Below the pieces are notes generated by a model that was given only the letters and a program-made list of their open reading frames with translations, was not told where the DNA came from and made no database searches. Shown here piece by piece: positions 59,746 through 64,000 of a stretch of DNA of 64,000 nt. The translations under genes were made by a program, and so were the position numbers. Position 1 is the first letter of the stretch, and every line of letters begins with the position of its first letter. The stretch comes from Lysobacterales bacterium (lineage in GTDB: Bacteria > Pseudomonadota > Gammaproteobacteria > Xanthomonadales > Xanthomonadaceae): positions 124,001 through 188,000 of the forward strand of contig JADCRD010000003.1 in the NCBI GenBank assembly GCA_014946745.1. Direction: 5' to 3'.

Positions 59746-59775
59746 ATGAGCTCGACACTCGCCTCGGTCTTGGCA

Positions 59776-59946
59776 ATGCATAGGGTGCTGTCGATCCAGG
59801 CGGAAGTGATCGAACCCGCAACCGTCAGCGCGCCGGACCTGCGCTACCCGAAGGACCACAACGTTCTCGGCACCCTCCTCGCGCTGGGCGAACGGCACCC
59901 TAGTCTGTCGCCCGCGGACTTCTGGGCGAAACATGCGGGGCTGTGA
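59776..59946 (+). pseudogene. Fragment of a PIN-family toxin
   Basis: The 57-codon frame ends VIEPATVSAPDLRYPKDHNV, then LGTLLALGERHPSLSPADFW. This reads as the C-terminus of a PIN-type toxin nuclease with the middle part (usually a VTGDKDLL segment between GTLLA and the final LSPADF) missing and the N-terminal half absent. No antitoxin gene is nearby. It is best seen as a dead remnant; the ATG at 59776 overlaps the CATAGGGTG word of a decayed REP-A. Confidence 0.5.
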
Positions 59947-60096
59947 GGCGGAGGCTGACACCGGACCGGCTCGGGATCGCTGGCGGGTGCGAGATCCGTG
60001 AACCGCGACAAGGATGCTGCGAAGCTGGACCTGACCCCGCTCCATGTTCGGACGGCGCCATGGTGGCCCCGGATTTTCATCGCTCACCCATAAACA
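59947..60096. other. Gap with a dispersed 20-bp word
   Basis: Contains CTGCGAAGC-T-GGACCTGACC at 60017-60036, which recurs at 63831-63850 with one change. No gene. Confidence 0.5.
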
Positions 60097-62232
60097 TCAG
60101 CGGGCGGGGATGGGCTGAGGCGTAATCCATCGGTCGAAGCTGTCGCTGAAAACTCCGTCCGGGGCGATCTTCAGCTGATAGGCGAAGGCCCCGACGCCAG
60201 CACCCACAGACACCATGTGCCTATGGTCGGAGATCCTGAGGCTCGTCAGGGTATCGTTGGCGGAAAGAAGACCCATTGGATCGCTTGCCGCGCGGACTTG
60301 GCCCGAGACCCCGTCAATCACCTTCAGGCGCGAATCCACGAGAACCACCAAGAAGTGAACGGAAGCCCCCTGCGGTTGGTGAACTCCAACCAACTGCCAA
60401 TTCAAATCGACCGTTCGCAATAGGTCGCGGCTCGCCACATCGTAGAACTCGATGGATCTGGAGTCGAAGATCGCCATTTCAGCACCCGCGACGCCGTTCT
60501 CGATCAATGAACCGCCCGCGTTGCCGAAGCCTGGTAGTGACCACGTGAGTAGACGGGTGTCGACATCGAAGGCCCGCACTCCCAGCCAGAACACTCCGAC
60601 AATGTTGCGGCTCCCGTTGATCTCGGTCAGGAACAGGCTGTTGCAGGAGGTCAAGGGCATTTCGACAGATTCCCAGAGCAGGGCGCCGTCAGCGAGGCGA
60701 TACTCTTGGATGCGCTGCTGGTTGGTGCAAACAAACATCGAATCGGCCGTGCCGTCCCCGTTCCTGTCGAACGGCAGACTCCGCTCGAAGTACTGGGAGC
60801 CCGCAGCGCTTCCGTGCGTACGCGTCCACAGTCGGGAGCCATTTTCGCCGCGAAACGCCGCCATCACCCGCTGGCCGGCACTACGACCGGTTGCGATCAG
60901 GATCGGGCCTGCCTGGCCGTCGAGGCGTGTCGCATGAAGGTCCTGAACCTCAATGGCGCTCATTAAGTCAGGTGAAGCGAACGCTGGTAACGACCACGCG
61001 CCTTCGGACGATGACACCGCCGCCGCTCGCACGAGTCCGGGCAAGCCTGCCGGGAAGCTCCCACTACGAGAAGCTTGCGCCATCCGCACTTCATCGCCGG
61101 CCTTGAAAAGGGCAGCGGCGTAGGGCCCCGCCCGCACCGCCGCAATGGAATGCTCGAGTGCACCGGTGGCGGCATCGACGATCTGCAGGTGCGCGGGCCC
61201 AGCACCGTGGGCTCGGGGGTCCAAGAGCAGCGCGACCTCGGGAGACCCGTCGCCATCGAAATCACCGGCCGCGACGCGATACACGTTGCCGGGTTGGTAG
61301 TGCCTGCGAGCCTGACGAAGCTGGACGTCGAAGACTTCGGCGCGGCGACCGAACGTGCCAGCGTGCACGAGCTCGTCAATGCCATCACCGTCCACATCAA
61401 CTACCGCGATCGACTCGATGTTCTTGTCACCCACGTCCCAAAGTGGCGACCACGGCGCAGCCTGGAACATGACGATCCGATGGTCCCCCGTCACGAACCG
61501 GGGAAGGCCGCTGCCAAAGCGCCCCGTTGCCATGGCCAAGCCGAAGCCGTCCTTGTAGTGCCACTGAGTGGCTTTGGTGGCACCGTCGAACACGAACCCG
61601 CCACCCAGAATCTCGAGCGCTGCATCGCTATCGAGTTGTGCGGTGATGACCGACGGCGCAAAGCCTGGAATGGTCGTCCGCCACTCCAGCGCCCCGGAAT
61701 GCAGGTCGTGCACTGCGAGCGTCGCCGGGCTGCTGGCGGTCGCACTCACGATTTCGAGGTCGCCGTCGGTGTCGATGTCGGCGACTGCGACCGCTTGAGG
61801 TCGCCATGCCTGCACATCCAGGATGCGCAGCATGCGCAGGGGCCAGCCGCCGTAGATGAAAATTCTGCTGTCCTTGGTGAGGATGAGATAAGCCCCGGTC
61901 CTATCCCTGCCCGCCGCGACACCGATCGGCCAGTTCGCGTTGCCGGGTTCATGCGCAACGAGGCTCTGCTTCGTGCGCCATCCCAGCTGGGAGCCCGTTC
62001 CAACAATGCTGACGACGGATTCGTTGAAGTTGTGCTTGGGCACGACCACGTCCCGCAATCCGTCGCCGTCAAAATCAGCCACCGGAACGCTCCGGGTCGT
62101 TGCCGGCTCGTAAGCGGAGACATCCTTCTTCAACAGGTCAAGTTGGGCCTCTTGGGCGAAGACGACATCGGCTGCAACAAGCAGTACGAAAAAATGCAGA
62201 AGAGAAGAAGAGAGGCGCATCCGAGTTCTCAT
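60097..62232 (-). CDS. Secreted FG-GAP/VCBS-repeat beta-propeller protein
   Basis: 711 residues from ATG 62232 (a second ATG at 62220 also fits). Signal peptide ends near VVFAQ. Seven or so blade-like repeats with calcium-type loops, for example VADFDGDGLRDVVVPKH, VADIDTDGDLEIVSA, VVDVDGDGIDELVHAG, AAGDFDGDGSPEVALL and FDRNGDGTADSM, define an FG-GAP (integrin-alpha-like) propeller. The end, DGVFSDSFDRW, is a weak form of the tail shared by other secreted proteins here. Base composition looks clearly less GC-rich than the neighbours, which suggests later acquisition. No partner gene is adjacent. Confidence 0.87.
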   Translation of the reverse strand: MRTRMRLSSSLLHFFVLLVAADVVFAQEAQLDLLKKDVSAYEPATTRSVPVADFDGDGLRDVVVPKHNFNESVVSIVGTGSQLGWRTKQSLVAHEPGNANWPIGVAAGRDRTGAYLILTKDSRIFIYGGWPLRMLRILDVQAWRPQAVAVADIDTDGDLEIVSATASSPATLAVHDLHSGALEWRTTIPGFAPSVITAQLDSDAALEILGGGFVFDGATKATQWHYKDGFGLAMATGRFGSGLPRFVTGDHRIVMFQAAPWSPLWDVGDKNIESIAVVDVDGDGIDELVHAGTFGRRAEVFDVQLRQARRHYQPGNVYRVAAGDFDGDGSPEVALLLDPRAHGAGPAHLQIVDAATGALEHSIAAVRAGPYAAALFKAGDEVRMAQASRSGSFPAGLPGLVRAAAVSSSEGAWSLPAFASPDLMSAIEVQDLHATRLDGQAGPILIATGRSAGQRVMAAFRGENGSRLWTRTHGSAAGSQYFERSLPFDRNGDGTADSMFVCTNQQRIQEYRLADGALLWESVEMPLTSCNSLFLTEINGSRNIVGVFWLGVRAFDVDTRLLTWSLPGFGNAGGSLIENGVAGAEMAIFDSRSIEFYDVASRDLLRTVDLNWQLVGVHQPQGASVHFLVVLVDSRLKVIDGVSGQVRAASDPMGLLSANDTLTSLRISDHRHMVSVGAGVGAFAYQLKIAPDGVFSDSFDRWITPQPIPAR

Positions 62233-62582
62233 TGATTTACAGTTCAGAGCCCGCAGTTTAGGACGCCCACCCGCAAGGTCAAAGATTGCTCGGAGTCGAC
62301 AGCGGTTCATTGCGCACGAGACGCAGCGGCCACCGGTCGGGCAACCGCGCTAGCAGACGCAGTCCGCAACACCGCGGTGGCGCATCCCCGGTCGAGGAAG
62401 GGAGGTCGGCAGGCGAGAGTCGTGGTGTGGTGGATCCCTGGCCGACCGGCGTCAGTCCGGGGATGTGCCAAACAAGACCGATGCTCGCGTCGTGCCAAGT
62501 GAGCGATGTGCGAACCGGGTCGCGGATGCCACGAAGCTAGACTTGGCCGCGACTCTGCAGAGCGCGTCGCCCGGGACCAACC
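62233..62582. other. Gap without a recognisable gene
   Basis: 350 bp between the FG-GAP gene start and the 3' end of the ChaN-like gene. No repeat, promoter or coding pattern could be supported; the FG-GAP promoter should be in the left third, which is richer in A/T (ATTGATTTACAG near 62231). Confidence 0.5.
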
Positions 62583-63482
62583 TCAGCCCGCGGGCGAGTG
62601 GTCGTCCAGCGCCATCGGCTCGGAGGCGCTCAGGCGCGGCAGCTCGATCTTCAGATGGAAACTGGAGCCACCGGACGACACACGCACGGGCACAGCTGCC
62701 GTGGCCGCGTTCGGCGCCGCAAGGCCGGAACTGCTGGGCGGAAATGTTGGCCTGGGCAGGGGAATGACGCCACAAGGGTTGGGCTTGCGGCAGGCCCAGT
62801 GCTCACCTTCGACCGCGCTCAGGTGGATGCTGACCGCGCCGAGATCCTGCAGCTGTGCAGCCATTGGCAGCGGCGGCTGGAGCCACTTGTCGCCGGAGAG
62901 TACGCGCCTCGGCTGATCGAGGCGCGCATGGTAGTTGCCAGTCAGCACCAGCAGCTTCGCCTCCGGGTGGGCTGCGTGCGCTGCGCGCAGAGCGTCGGAC
63001 ATCAGCGCGTCACGGCTGCCCGTCTGACTGAAGAAGCCGGTGTCATCGAAGGCCAGCAGGCGCAGTTCCGGGTAGGTGCTGCGCAGCAGTCGCAGCTGCT
63101 CGATCAGCGCGAACATCGCCCGGCTGCGTCGACCGTCGCTGCGTTCCGGTTCGCGCCTCCAGAACTCGCCGTCGAGCAGTTCGCGCTGAGCCTGCCTCGA
63201 TCCGTCGGAGGCCAGATAGGCGTCGAGCCGCGCCTGCTCCTGCGCGGGAATCTCCAGCGCCACGGTGAGCGCCCCGGAGTCGAGCAGACGCGCCGCCAAC
63301 GTCCCGACCACCGCTGGCGCTTCGACGGTTCCGTGCAGTTCGCCCAGCACCAGCAAAGGCGCTTCGGCGTGACGCTCCAGAATGACCACAGCTGCGGCGT
63401 CGATGGGTTCGGCCGCGCGCAGCGGCAGGGCCAACGCGGCCAGGAGCAGCAGGGCGGACCCGCGTGTGGCATGGATCAGCAT
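62583..63482 (-). CDS. ChaN-like (Tiki/haem-binding uptake superfamily) exported protein
   Basis: 299 residues from ATG 63482. Signal peptide (about residues 1-23, ending LPLRAAEP). LLVLGELHGTVEAPAVVGTL and, much later, LVLTGNYHARLDQP place it in the ChaN/TraB-Tiki superfamily, with the Glu-x-His (ELHG) and His (GNYHA) positions used for metal or haem binding in relatives. VALEIPAQEQARLDAYLASD lies between. The last 60 residues (PSSSGLAAPNAATAAV...) are low-complexity. The real substrate, haem or peptide, is unknown. Confidence 0.72.
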   Translation of the reverse strand: MLIHATRGSALLLLAALALPLRAAEPIDAAAVVILERHAEAPLLVLGELHGTVEAPAVVGTLAARLLDSGALTVALEIPAQEQARLDAYLASDGSRQAQRELLDGEFWRREPERSDGRRSRAMFALIEQLRLLRSTYPELRLLAFDDTGFFSQTGSRDALMSDALRAAHAAHPEAKLLVLTGNYHARLDQPRRVLSGDKWLQPPLPMAAQLQDLGAVSIHLSAVEGEHWACRKPNPCGVIPLPRPTFPPSSSGLAAPNAATAAVPVRVSSGGSSFHLKIELPRLSASEPMALDDHSPAG

Positions 63483-63891
63483 GTCGACTTCTCGGGTGTG
63501 AGGGCCTCGTTGATGTGGGCACGGCGGCTGCGCGTTCAAGCGCTCGCCACGCGCGCCCTGCAGTGCCCAACGGTGACCCGATTTCATTGCGCGCCGATCG
63601 CCCGATGGGCGCATCCGACGAGATCGAGTTATCGCCCGCATTCACTGGGCGCCGCTGGCGATGCGGAACGCGGGGGATTTTCGCGAGACGGAAGTGGTGC
63701 TGGGGGATTCTTGGCGGGGCTGAGCGCGGGGATGCGTCAAGACGAGGCCTGACCCTCGCGCTCCGTTGAGGGGATCGCAGGTTCACTCGACCTGCTCTCT
63801 GCGCGCGTTCTGTGATCTGCGTGGAAGGCACTGCGAAGCAGGACCTGACCCTCGTGCCCTTCAAGCAGGATGTGAGTCTCGCGTATCACGC
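63483..63891. other. Gap without a recognisable gene
   Basis: 409 bp. The only pattern noted is the word CTGCGAAGC-A-GGACCTGACC at 63831-63850, shared with 60017-60036, and a shorter relative (GCCTGACCCTCG) at 63747. Nothing coding could be supported. Confidence 0.5.
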
Positions 63892-64000
63892 TACCTCGCC
63901 GTCCGCAGGCCGAGCGCGATCGCCCAATCCCACTGCTGCAGGTCGACGAGCGCATCCCAAAGCCACAGCACACAGCGGGCTGCATCCTGCAGGCTCGCGC
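63892..64000 (-). CDS. C-terminal tail of a gene running off the window
   Basis: On the minus strand, the frame read from base 63999 gives ASLQDAARCVLWLWDALVDL, then QQWDWAIALGLRTAR and a TAG at 63892-63894. The even, helical, tryptophan-containing sequence looks like a genuine protein end rather than chance. The family is not recognised, and the rest lies outside the window. Confidence 0.35.

Overview
The window is about 64 kb of very GC-rich DNA with the gene content and order of a gammaproteobacterium of the Lysobacterales (Xanthomonadales). The best evidence is the block pepP - ygfB - (sensor gene) - zapB-like - zapA - 6S RNA - 5-formyl-THF cyclo-ligase - EVE protein - rpiA, plus a fabR/desaturase locus and three families of short palindromic (REP-type) repeats. 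I cannot name a genus. No CRISPR array, prophage, tRNA or rRNA gene was seen.

Left to right: 1-4.75 kb holds a copper/silver efflux operon on the minus strand (CopL-like protein, CusB, CusA cut by the window edge), with four 76-bp REP doublets packed between cusB and cusA. 5.3-15.6 kb is a six-gene plus-strand yfa/mag-type operon around a 1524-residue bacterial alpha-2-macroglobulin, with a DUF2135 gene at each end. 15.8-18.7 kb is an ECF sigma factor overlapping a Ser/Thr kinase-TPR gene. 18.7-20.1 kb is a repeat-rich locus around a RAYT (REP-associated tyrosine transposase). 20.2-30.5 kb has an AarF/ABC1 kinase-like gene, a very long secreted beta-helix protein, an outer-membrane barrel with an acidic calcium-type insert, a GH5 glycosidase and a second Ser/Thr kinase-TPR gene.

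30.6-41.7 kb mixes housekeeping genes (LpxL-type acyltransferase, hemB, aroE, MipA, PCuAC copper chaperone) with a permease-ATPase-ATPase fusion, an unknown two-gene operon, a 144-bp tandem repeat array and two decayed genes, one of them an in-frame deletion scar of a DNA methyltransferase. 42-50 kb has a delta-60 repeat secreted protein, aceE, and fabR divergent from a ferredoxin reductase/desaturase pair. 50.2-59.7 kb is the conserved pepP-rpiA block with a 1532-residue periplasmic-propeller/PAS/PAS/GGDEF/EAL protein inserted. 59.7-64 kb is a lower-GC accessory end: a PIN-toxin remnant, an FG-GAP secreted protein, a ChaN-like protein and the tail of an unknown gene.

Three themes run through the window. 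First, REP-type repeats sit in gaps, inside an operon and apparently inside one reading frame, and a RAYT that could move them is present. Second, several predicted secreted proteins of unrelated folds end in the same short motif, (I/V)F-x-(N/D)GFE. Third, envelope defence and metal handling are prominent (macroglobulin operon, Cus efflux, PCuAC, CopL-like).
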